Part shown: positions 1-5,299 of the stretch, piece after piece
Numbering within the stretch: the first letter of the stretch is position 1
Layout of the letters: the number at the start of each line of letters is the position of its first letter
NCBI GenBank assembly: GCA_002683195.1
Contig: NYSW01000058.1
Span: 28,958 to 34,256 of the forward strand
From: Phycisphaerae bacterium
GTDB taxonomy: Bacteria; Planctomycetota; Phycisphaerae; Phycisphaerales; SM1A02
Direction of reading: 5' to 3'
Length of the DNA stretch: 5,299 nt
Notes under the pieces: model-generated
Database searches by the model: none
Seen by the model: the letters and a program-made list of their open reading frames with translations, nothing else
Told to the model about the DNA's origin: nothing
Translations under genes and position numbers: made by a program

Positions 1-966
1 GTCTGCATCCAGCACAAGGCCCCTCACCGACGATGGGATCCGCATCCGCGGCATTTCCGGCTTTTCGATGGCGTGGAGGTCTCGGAACCCGACACGCTGC
101 TCGATGATTACGCCGGACGCAGTCCGGCGAGCACGCTGCAGACCATGACCATCGCCGAACACCTCGACGAACGGGATCTCAAACTTCGTCCCCCACCCGA
201 ACTGGACGAGACCCAGCTCACCGCATGGAACGCCTACTACGAACCCATCAACCAGGCCTATCGAGCCGCGGTGGAATCCGGCGAACTCTCCGGGGACGAT
301 CTGGTCCGGGCGAAATACCAGCGGTACGTCAAGGACTACCTCTCCTGCATCGCCGCGGTCGACGAGGGCGTGGGCCAGGTGCTCGACGAGATCGATCGAC
401 TCGGCATCGCCGACGACACCATCGTCATCTACACCAGTGATCAAGGCTGGTACCTCGGCGAGCACGGTTGGTACGACAAGCGATGGATGTACGAGGAGAG
501 TTTCCGAACCCCGTTCATCATTCGCTGGCCGGAACGACTCGAAGGCGGCCGCACCACCGACCTCATGGCCCAGAACATCGACTTCGCCCCCACGGTCATC
601 GAACTGGCCGGCGGCGAGGTACCAGCGCGGATGCACGGCACGAGTTTCGCCGAGTGGCTGGCGACCGGCGCCCGAAAGACTCCGGAAGACTGGCGGGATG
701 CGGTCTACTACCGGTACTACGAAAGCGACGGTCCTCACACCGTGCCCAAGCACGACGGAATCAAGACCGACCGCTGGAAGTTGATTCATTACCCGGAGGT
801 CGATCCCGACGGCGACGGTCCGGCGGGCCCCGGCTGCTGGGAGATGTTCGACCTGCAGCAGGACCCCGACGAACTGAAGAGCCTGGCCGATGAGCCGGCC
901 CATGCCGCCACTCGAGCCTCGCTCGAAGCCCGACTGCAGACGCTTCGAGATCGATACGGGGCCTGA
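1..966 (+). CDS. Sulfatase, C-terminal part (5' end outside window)
   Basis: This is the C-terminal 321 residues of a type I (formylglycine-dependent) sulfatase, which hydrolyses sulfate esters, usually on polysaccharides or glycosaminoglycans. The frame is open from base 1 to TGA at 964-966. A GTG at 73 could be mistaken for a start, but homology continues upstream of it: visible residues 5-9 read HKAPH, the conserved Lys/His substrate-sulfate region. Visible residues 145-152 read YTSDQGWY, the metal-binding Asp of the DNG/DQG motif. It is followed by LGEHGWYDKRWMYEES and a typical TPFIIRWP strand. KTDRWKLIHY and MFDLQQDPDELKSLA near the end are the usual C-terminal sulfatase landmarks. The CxPSR/CxAxR motif that becomes formylglycine, and any signal peptide, would lie off the left edge, so activity, export and substrate cannot be judged. 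The gene converges on guaB with an 11-base gap and is probably unrelated to it. Many planctomycetes carry large numbers of such sulfatases. Confidence 0.95.
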   Translation, partial: VCIQHKAPHRRWDPHPRHFRLFDGVEVSEPDTLLDDYAGRSPASTLQTMTIAEHLDERDLKLRPPPELDETQLTAWNAYYEPINQAYRAAVESGELSGDDLVRAKYQRYVKDYLSCIAAVDEGVGQVLDEIDRLGIADDTIVIYTSDQGWYLGEHGWYDKRWMYEESFRTPFIIRWPERLEGGRTTDLMAQNIDFAPTVIELAGGEVPARMHGTSFAEWLATGARKTPEDWRDAVYYRYYESDGPHTVPKHDGIKTDRWKLIHYPEVDPDGDGPAGPGCWEMFDLQQDPDELKSLADEPAHAATRASLEARLQTLRDRYGA

Positions 967-982
967 GAAAAAGTCGATCAGG
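962..982. repeat. Short inverted repeat at the convergent gene ends
   Basis: CCTGA (962-966) and TCAGG (978-982) are reverse complements flanking an 11-base spacer that contains an A-run (968-972). Each arm contains the TGA stop of one of the two converging genes. The 5-bp stem is too weak for a confident terminator, although the minus strand shows a run of five T just past guaB. No better terminator is visible in this junction. Confidence 0.2.
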
Positions 983-2498
983 TCGCCGGCTGGGAGGAGA
1001 CGTAGTTGGGCGCCTCCTTGGTGATCGTGATGTCATGAGGATGACTCTCGACCATGCTCGCCGCGGTCACCCGCACGAATCGGCTGTCATGCCGGAATTC
1101 CTCGAGGGTGGCACATCCGCAGTAGCCCATGGCGCTGCGAACCCCGCCGACCAGCTGATACACGTATTCGCCGATCCGACCCCGGAACGGCACCATGCCC
1201 TCCACGCCTTCGGGCACGAACTTCCGCGACTCGACCTTGCTCGCCTGACCGTAGCGGTCGGCACTGCCGGCGGCCATGGCACCTTCGCTGCCCATGCCGC
1301 GGTAGGTCTTGAAGCGACGACCTCGATGAATCACCAGTTCACCCGGGCTCTCCTCCATGCCGGCGAAGAGACTTCCGAGCATCACCGAGCTGGCCCCTGC
1401 GGCCAACGCCTTGGCGATGTCCCCAGACTGGCGGATTCCACCATCGGCGATGACGGGGACGCCGAGACCTTCGCAGACCGAAACCGCATTGAGCACCGCG
1501 GTGATCTGCGGAACCCCGACGCCGGTGACGATTCGAGTGGTGCAGATCGAGCCCGGCCCGATTCCGACCTTCACCGCGTCCGCTCCCGCTTCGATCAGGG
1601 CCAACGCCCCTTCGCCGGTGGCCACGTTGCCCGCGATGATCTGAATGTCGTGGGATGCCTTGATCTGCCGAACCGTCTCGATCACGTTGCGACTGTGTCC
1701 ATGGGCCGTATCCACCACCAGCACATCGACTTCGGCTTCGATCAACGCCTCGATACGGTCAAACTGCATCACGCCGGTGGCGGCGCCGACCCGAAGCCGG
1801 CCCCGCTCGTCCCGACAGGCTCGCGGATGCTCGCGGACGTTTTCGAGGTCTCGCATGGTGATCAGACCGGCCAGCATTCCGGCATCGTCGACGAGGAGAA
1901 GCTTTTCCACCCGGGCCCGGTTGAGGATGCCCTCGGCCTCCTCCGGCCCGGTATCCGGGGATGCCGTGATCAGATTCTCCCGAGTCATGACCTCCCCGAC
2001 CTTCGCCTCCGCATGCCGGGAAGGGTCGAGGAACTTCATGTCGCGACGCGTGAGAATCCCGACCACTTCGCCCTTGGGGACTCCGCCCACGGTGATTGGA
2101 AAGCCGCTGACTCCCTGTTCGTGCATCAGTTCGACCGCACGGGCGATGCTGTCGTCGGGGCTGACGGTGACCGGGTCGGTGATCACCCCGTTTTCGCTTC
2201 GCTTGACCTTCTGGACCTCTCTCGCCTGGGCCGTGGGATCCAGATTCTTGTGAATGATCCCGATTCCGCCCTCCTGAGCCAGGGCGATGGCGAGGGCGGA
2301 TTCCGTGACGGTGTCCATCGGAGCCGAAATGACTGGGATTTCGAGACTGATATCCCGGGTGAGCCGGGTCCGCGTACAAGCCGAGTCCGGCGTGACGTCG
2401 CTCGAAGCGGGGATCAACAGAAGGTCGTCGAACGTGAGACCTTCCTGCACGATCTTCGGATGGGCGGACGAGGGATTCGGTACGGGGGCGTCTTCCAT
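978..2498 (-). CDS. guaB: IMP dehydrogenase (GuaB), complete
   Basis: Cytoplasmic inosine-5'-monophosphate dehydrogenase oxidises IMP to XMP with NAD+, the committed step of GMP synthesis. The chosen ATG (2498) gives 506 residues, close to the usual 485-505. It places the family-opening motif [17 protein letters not shown] at residue 15. Landmarks, numbered from this start: a tandem CBS pair at about 104-224 inserted in the TIM barrel; DTAHGH at about 264; GNVATG at about 290; the active-site loop GPGSICTTR with catalytic Cys319; IADGGIR at about 350; MGSEGAM at 402-408; and the flap Arg415-Tyr416. All expected catalytic residues are present. In-frame alternatives at 2552 (ATG) and 2690 (GTG) would add 18 or 64 residues with no resemblance to the family. 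A strong promoter-like sequence lies between the 2552 and 2498 starts, which supports 2498. The gene is divergent from the pilT-like gene and appears monocistronic here; guaA is not in the window. Confidence 0.97.
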   Translation of the reverse strand: MEDAPVPNPSSAHPKIVQEGLTFDDLLLIPASSDVTPDSACTRTRLTRDISLEIPVISAPMDTVTESALAIALAQEGGIGIIHKNLDPTAQAREVQKVKRSENGVITDPVTVSPDDSIARAVELMHEQGVSGFPITVGGVPKGEVVGILTRRDMKFLDPSRHAEAKVGEVMTRENLITASPDTGPEEAEGILNRARVEKLLLVDDAGMLAGLITMRDLENVREHPRACRDERGRLRVGAATGVMQFDRIEALIEAEVDVLVVDTAHGHSRNVIETVRQIKASHDIQIIAGNVATGEGALALIEAGADAVKVGIGPGSICTTRIVTGVGVPQITAVLNAVSVCEGLGVPVIADGGIRQSGDIAKALAAGASSVMLGSLFAGMEESPGELVIHRGRRFKTYRGMGSEGAMAAGSADRYGQASKVESRKFVPEGVEGMVPFRGRIGEYVYQLVGGVRSAMGYCGCATLEEFRHDSRFVRVTAASMVESHPHDITITKEAPNYVSSQPAT

Positions 2499-2504
2499 CT
2501 GGGG

Positions 2505-2533
2505 ATGATCCCACCACGGCTGCGGACTGTCAA
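2505..2533 (-). promoter_or_regulatory. Predicted sigma-70 promoter of guaB
   Basis: Reading the minus strand, a perfect -35 hexamer TTGACA (2533 to 2528) is followed by 17 bases and then GATCAT (2510 to 2505), four of six matches to TATAAT. Six bases (CCCCAG) separate this -10 from the ATG at 2498, so the expected transcription start falls on or next to the A of the start codon. No strong Shine-Dalgarno sequence lies close to the ATG; the nearest purine-rich stretch, GGTGGG, is inside the promoter spacer. The arrangement suggests a leaderless guaB mRNA. The -35 and spacing are read directly; promoter activity is inferred. Confidence 0.5.
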
Positions 2534-2691
2534 CGGCCACCTCTGCCTCCATGGTGAACCTGCAACCGATCCGACCGGCCACGCGAAGGGTCCGCGAACC
2601 CCCGACATCGATCCTTGGCGTCGCCTCTCTGGTAGGCTCCTCGGTCTCGATCGATCGCCGTTCAGGACCGGCGATGACCCTTCCGCTCACG

Positions 2692-2711
2692 CCTCGGGCT
2701 CCCCCCCGAGG
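2692..2711. repeat. Perfect 7-bp inverted repeat (GC-rich hairpin) in divergent intergenic region
   Basis: CCTCGGG (2692-2698) and CCCGAGG (2705-2711) are exact reverse complements separated by six bases (CTCCCC). The predicted stem-loop lies 69 bases upstream of the pilT-like start codon. No T-run follows on either strand, so it does not look like an intrinsic terminator. It could be an operator half-site pair or a structure in the 5' leader of the pilT-like mRNA. It overlaps the first copy of the C7-containing direct repeat. Confidence 0.45.
2697..2708 (+). repeat. Direct repeat copy 1, GGCTCCCCCCCG
   Basis: First of two identical 12-base copies of GGCT, seven C and G, spaced 72 bases apart start to start. 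It is non-coding for the annotated genes and overlaps the right side of the hairpin at 2692-2711. The homopolymer run of seven C is the notable part. Confidence 0.6.
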
Positions 2712-2766
2712 ATCAGATCCGCCATCGAACGCCGGCTCCTACCCGTCGTTCGGCCGACATCCGACC

Positions 2767-2770
2767 GAGG
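2767..2770 (+). promoter_or_regulatory. Ribosome binding site of the pilT-like gene
   Basis: GAGG sits nine bases before the GTG at 2780, a workable Shine-Dalgarno spacing. It decides for the GTG start, because no ATG occurs in frame until Met60, inside the conserved N-terminal domain. The spacer between GAGG and GTG is CTCCCCCCC, so the spacing depends on the length of a C7 tract. No convincing -35/-10 pair for this gene was found upstream. Confidence 0.55.
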
Positions 2771-2780
2771 CTCCCCCCCG
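2769..2780 (+). repeat. Direct repeat copy 2, overlapping the pilT-like start codon
   Basis: Second identical copy of the 12-base motif GGCTCCCCCCCG. It starts in the last two bases of the Shine-Dalgarno GAGG and ends on the G of the GTG start codon. The C7 run occupies 2773-2779, immediately before the start codon. Confidence 0.6.
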
Positions 2781-3913
2781 TGCATTCCGACACCCTGATC
2801 GCCGCTCCGATCGACCACGACATCTCGATTCCCGAAGGGGACGGCCTCGTCGCCTGGCGAAGCTGGCTCGAGACCTGCATCAAATTCGAGGCCAGCGACC
2901 TCATCGTGAAGAGTGGCCAGTCACCCCGGCTCCGAGTTCGCGGCTCCCTCAAGGGGATGCAGATCGAACCCTGCACCATGGACCTCCTCTTCCGGGTGGC
3001 CAAGGACGTGCTCGATCCGAATCAATTCGAGTACTTCCGACAGCGAGGCTCGATCGATTTCGCCTACGACTACGACGAACTCCGGCGTTTTCGAGTCAAC
3101 ATGTTCATGGCCCGCGGCAAGCCTTCGGTGGCCGCCCGCCTGATCACCTCGGACATCAAGAAGTTCGAGGATCTGTATCTCCCGAAGAACCTCGGCGACA
3201 TCGCGATGGCCGCTCAGGGTCTGATCCTCTTCTCGGGGGTGACGGGGTCCGGCAAGTCGACTTCGATCGCGTCGATGCTCCAGTACGTGAACGAGCGAAA
3301 GCGCGTGCACATCGTGACCATCGAGGATCCGATCGAGTACATCTTCACCGACGACAAGGCGACGATCAATCAGCGCGAGATCGGGATCGACTGCCTGAAC
3401 TTCAACGACGCCCTTCGAGCCCTGGTGCGAGAAAACCCCGACGTGGTCCTCGTGGGCGAGATGCGTGACTACGAAACGTTCGAAGCCGCCATTCGAGCGG
3501 CCGAAACCGGCCACCTGGTCTTCGGAACCATTCACGCATCCAGTGCCTGGCAGACCTTCGGCCGCATCTACGACCTGTTTCCCGAGAACGAGCGGGAGCA
3601 GATCCGGAAACTCCTGGCCTACAACCTTCGTGCGATCGTCTATCAGAAGCTGCTCCCGACGCTGCACGCCCACATTCCCCGGATCCCCGCCCTGGAGATC
3701 CTGATCAACACGCCTGCGGTGCAGAAGTACATCATCGAGGGCCGGGAGGGCGAACTGCTTCAGGTGATCAAGCAGAGCCTCGACGAAGGCATGCTCGACT
3801 TCACCACCGCACTCGTCAAGTTGGTCGAGGATGAGTTCATCCACCAGGATGTCGCCCTCGGCGCCACCCCGAAGCCCGAAGAATTGAAGATGCGCCTCAA
3901 GGGCATCTCCTGA
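2780..3913 (+). CDS. pilT: PilT-like type IV pilus retraction ATPase, complete
   Basis: A 377-residue cytoplasmic hexameric ATPase of the PilT/secretion ATPase family, expected to power pilus retraction or a related motor function at the inner membrane. The N-terminal PAS-like domain is at about 23-125 (ASDLIVKSGQSPRLRVRG, then RRFRVNMFMARG). In the RecA-like domain, Walker A GVTGSGKST is at 153-161, the Asp box TIEDPIEYIF at 180-189, Walker B DVVLVGEMRD at 221-230, and the His box GHLVFGTIHAS at 244-254, all intact. The C-terminal EILINTPAV segment begins at about 306. PilT proteins are usually about 340-380 aa; this one has roughly 22 extra N-terminal residues. Two departures: the usual ASDLH is ASDLI, and the PilT motif AIRNLIRE reads AVQKYIIE (313-320), so it may be a PilT paralogue rather than the main retraction motor. 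It lies 61 bases upstream of a membrane-anchored PilB-like gene on the same strand, probably in one operon. The GTG start is supported by GAGG nine bases upstream. Confidence 0.9.
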   Translation: MHSDTLIAAPIDHDISIPEGDGLVAWRSWLETCIKFEASDLIVKSGQSPRLRVRGSLKGMQIEPCTMDLLFRVAKDVLDPNQFEYFRQRGSIDFAYDYDELRRFRVNMFMARGKPSVAARLITSDIKKFEDLYLPKNLGDIAMAAQGLILFSGVTGSGKSTSIASMLQYVNERKRVHIVTIEDPIEYIFTDDKATINQREIGIDCLNFNDALRALVRENPDVVLVGEMRDYETFEAAIRAAETGHLVFGTIHASSAWQTFGRIYDLFPENEREQIRKLLAYNLRAIVYQKLLPTLHAHIPRIPALEILINTPAVQKYIIEGREGELLQVIKQSLDEGMLDFTTALVKLVEDEFIHQDVALGATPKPEELKMRLKGIS

Positions 3914-3953
3914 TCATCCGTTCCGCTCCACCGAGTCGAATCTCCACCGCCCA

Positions 3954-3966
3954 GTCCGCACCGGAC
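3954..3966 (+). promoter_or_regulatory. Small hairpin covering the weak ribosome binding site of the PilB-like gene
   Basis: GTCCG (3954-3958), loop CAC, and CGGAC (3962-3966) form a perfect 5-bp stem. The only Shine-Dalgarno-like bases before the ATG at 3975 are GGA (3963-3965, nine bases upstream), which lie within the 3' arm. Pairing would hide them, so translation may depend on structure opening or on coupling to the upstream gene. The stem is short and could be chance. Confidence 0.3.
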
Positions 3967-3974
3967 CTCGAGAC

Positions 3975-5299
3975 ATGAACGAACCCGTCGCCTTTTTCGC
4001 CGCCAACGCCTCCGCGCTCAACCTCGTGGACTTCATCAAGCCTCTGGTGATGCTCGTCGTTCTCGGCGTGTACCTGAGGCTGATCAGCTCGGTCCTTGAA
4101 AAGGACCTCCGCTTCTTCAATCACAACGTCGCGCTCTGGAACATCACGTTCCTGGTCTGTGGCTGCCTCGCCCTGGTGGCGGTGCTGATGATCCCCCTGT
4201 TCCTGGCCGGCCTGCCGGCCATGATGGCGATTCTCATCGCACCTCTGCTGGCCTACTGGAAGTATCGCAACGACAACGTCGAAAGCGACGCCCAGAAATT
4301 CCAGCTCAACTCGATCGGAGTCGGCGACCGCATGGCCGCCCGCAAGCGAAAGGCCGTGCAGCGAGGCGCCGCCGCGATCCTGCTCGACGCCAAGTTGAAG
4401 GAGCGACCGGTCCCCGAGGAAGAGGATCCTCTCCGGGAGATCCACCTGGCGATGGAAGATCTGCTTCTGCCCGCCATCGGGGCACGAAGCAGCCGCCTCG
4501 AACTCGCGGTCACCAGCAAGGGTGGCAATGCGGCCCAGATCATCGACGGCGTCCGGTACAAGCGGGAGCCGCTCACCAAGGAGATCGCCGCCAGCATCGT
4601 GGACTACCTCAAGCAGGCGGCCGGCCTTGACGTCGAAGAACGACGCAAGCGCCAGCGGGGCCGCTGCGGCATCAAGGTCCGCGAAGAGGAACGCCGGGTG
4701 GCCCTGAACCTCAACACCAGCGGAAGTTCGCAGGGCATCAAGCTGCGAATCGACCTGGACCGGGACGCCCAGCTGCTGCGGGAATTCGACGAAATGGGCT
4801 TCGAGCCCGAACAGCTCAAGGTGCTGGCCGCGACCGAAGACGGTGCCTCGCGGCACGGCGTGATACTCGTGGCGGCGGCGCCCGGACAGGGCCTCACCAC
4901 CGCGCTCACCACCCTGCTCAAGCGTCACGACGCCTACACCTGCAACATCAAGACCCTCGAGCGGGACATCCAACGCATGGTCGAAGGCGTCGACCACTCC
5001 GAGTGGGACCCCGCGGACGCGGAACTCGACTTCCCAACGCAACTCCGCTCGATCATCCGGCGTGGACCGGACATCGTGATGGTCAGTGACCTTCAAGACC
5101 CCGCCACCGGAACGCAGGCGGCCCTGGTCGGCCTCGACGGCCCTCTCGTCTACCTCGGCATCCAGACCAAGGACGGCGTCGCCGGCGCGGTCACCGAGTG
5201 GTTCCGAGCCGTGGGCGATCTGACGAACGCGGCGAAACCACTGGCCAACGTCGTCGCCTGCCGGACCATGCGCCGACTGTGCCCCGAGTGCAAGTCACC
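3975..5299 (+). CDS. Membrane-anchored PilB/GspE-like pseudo-ATPase (3' end outside window)
   Basis: The frame is open from ATG 3975 to the right edge, giving 441 complete codons. Residues about 23-40, 56-79 and 81-95 are hydrophobic and suggest two or three membrane helices; positive residues fit a cytoplasmic C-terminal part. From about 155 the protein aligns with PilB/GspE: DGVRY (191-195), AAGLDVEERRKRQRGR (215-230, compare MAGLDIAERRxPQDGR) and a GIKLRIDL strand (254-261). The nucleotide site is degenerate. Walker A reads AAPGQGLTT (301-309), with Leu307 in place of Lys. The Asp box reads NIKTLERDIQ (324-333) instead of NIxTxEDPVE. Walker B reads PDIVMVSDLQD (365-375) instead of PDIxMVGEIRD. 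The His box reads GPLVYLGIQT (389-398), with both histidines lost. The C-terminal RRLCPECK (433-440) keeps the first CxxC of the family's zinc motif. The intact frame argues against decay. I infer a catalytically inactive, membrane-tethered partner of a pilus or secretion motor, perhaps of the preceding PilT-like protein. Weak or distant ATPase activity cannot be excluded. Confidence 0.85.
   Translation, partial: MNEPVAFFAANASALNLVDFIKPLVMLVVLGVYLRLISSVLEKDLRFFNHNVALWNITFLVCGCLALVAVLMIPLFLAGLPAMMAILIAPLLAYWKYRNDNVESDAQKFQLNSIGVGDRMAARKRKAVQRGAAAILLDAKLKERPVPEEEDPLREIHLAMEDLLLPAIGARSSRLELAVTSKGGNAAQIIDGVRYKREPLTKEIAASIVDYLKQAAGLDVEERRKRQRGRCGIKVREEERRVALNLNTSGSSQGIKLRIDLDRDAQLLREFDEMGFEPEQLKVLAATEDGASRHGVILVAAAPGQGLTTALTTLLKRHDAYTCNIKTLERDIQRMVEGVDHSEWDPADAELDFPTQLRSIIRRGPDIVMVSDLQDPATGTQAALVGLDGPLVYLGIQTKDGVAGAVTEWFRAVGDLTNAAKPLANVVACRTMRRLCPECKS

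Noticed and set aside
73..966. GTG at 73 as the start of a short sulfatase
   Set aside because: The frame is open to base 1 and the upstream residues contain the conserved HKAPH sulfatase motif, so the gene is cut by the window edge and does not start at 73.
2615..2638. TTGGCG and TAGGCT as a promoter for the pilT-like gene
   Set aside because: The spacing is only 12 bases and the -10 match is poor. No other convincing pair was found on the + strand.
2648..2657. 10-bp palindrome CGATCGATCG in the intergenic region
   Set aside because: Similar GATC/CGATCG strings recur throughout this GC-rich window, including in coding sequence, so it is not distinctive.
2499..2690. Longer guaB starting at GTG 2690 or ATG 2552
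   Set aside because: The extra residues do not resemble IMP dehydrogenases, and the best promoter lies downstream of both, so such starts would not be transcribed from it.
1035..2798. A 587-codon open frame on the + strand antisense to the whole guaB gene
   Set aside because: It mirrors guaB, whose family motifs are unmistakable. Its own translation shows no recognisable domain and is rich in Arg, His, Gly and Asp, typical of antisense frames in GC-rich DNA.
2551..3468. A 305-codon + strand frame overlapping the intergenic region and the pilT-like gene
   Set aside because: Out of frame with the conserved ATPase, rich in Arg and Pro, and without domain features.
2921..3844. A 307-codon - strand frame over the pilT-like gene
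   Set aside because: Antisense shadow of a gene with all four ATPase motifs. Its composition is again typical of a GC-rich antisense frame.
4893..4895. Walker A Lys to Leu as a simple sequencing error
   Set aside because: Lys (AAG/AAA) to Leu (CTC) needs three base changes, and the Asp box, Walker B and His box are altered too while the frame stays open.
3897..5096. A 399-codon open frame on the - strand across the PilB-like gene
   Set aside because: It is antisense to a frame that aligns with PilB/GspE along its length. The antisense product is low-complexity and unlike any family I recognise.

Overview
This is a GC-rich bacterial window, with third codon positions strongly biased to G or C. 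It carries four protein-coding genes and no RNA genes, insertion sequences or CRISPR. An S1-type sulfatase next to type IV pilus-type ATPases of unusual build suggests a planctomycete (Planctomycetota, possibly a Phycisphaerae relative). No marker gene in the window proves this.

Layout. Positions 1-966 (+) hold the C-terminal 321 residues of a secreted-type sulfatase whose start and catalytic formylglycine motif lie off the left edge. It converges tail to tail with guaB (IMP dehydrogenase, complete, - strand, stop at 978), leaving only 11 bases between the stop codons. guaB is read from 2498. Immediately upstream of that start is a good sigma-70-like promoter (TTGACA, 17 bases, GATCAT) placed so that transcription would begin at or next to the A of the ATG, so the mRNA may be leaderless. 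A divergent intergenic region (2499-2779) holds a GC-rich hairpin and two copies of a 12-base motif containing a run of seven C. The second copy sits between the Shine-Dalgarno site and the start codon of the next gene.

Rightward from 2780 runs a probable two-gene unit. The first gene is a complete PilT-like hexameric ATPase (377 aa) with intact Walker A, Asp box, Walker B and His box. After a 61-base gap comes a second gene (3975 to the right edge, truncated). It is clearly a homologue of PilB/GspE assembly ATPases, but it begins with two or three predicted membrane helices and has lost the key catalytic residues: the Walker A lysine is leucine, the Walker B glutamate is aspartate, both His-box histidines are gone and the Asp box is disrupted. 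The frame is intact and other landmarks remain, including the start of the zinc-binding cysteine motif. It therefore looks like a maintained membrane-anchored pseudo-ATPase rather than a decaying gene.

The most interesting element is this pairing of an apparently active PilT-type motor with a membrane-tethered, apparently inactive PilB-type partner. I infer that the second protein may act as a docking or regulatory subunit for a type IV pilus or type II secretion-like machine. The sulfatase and guaB appear unrelated to it.
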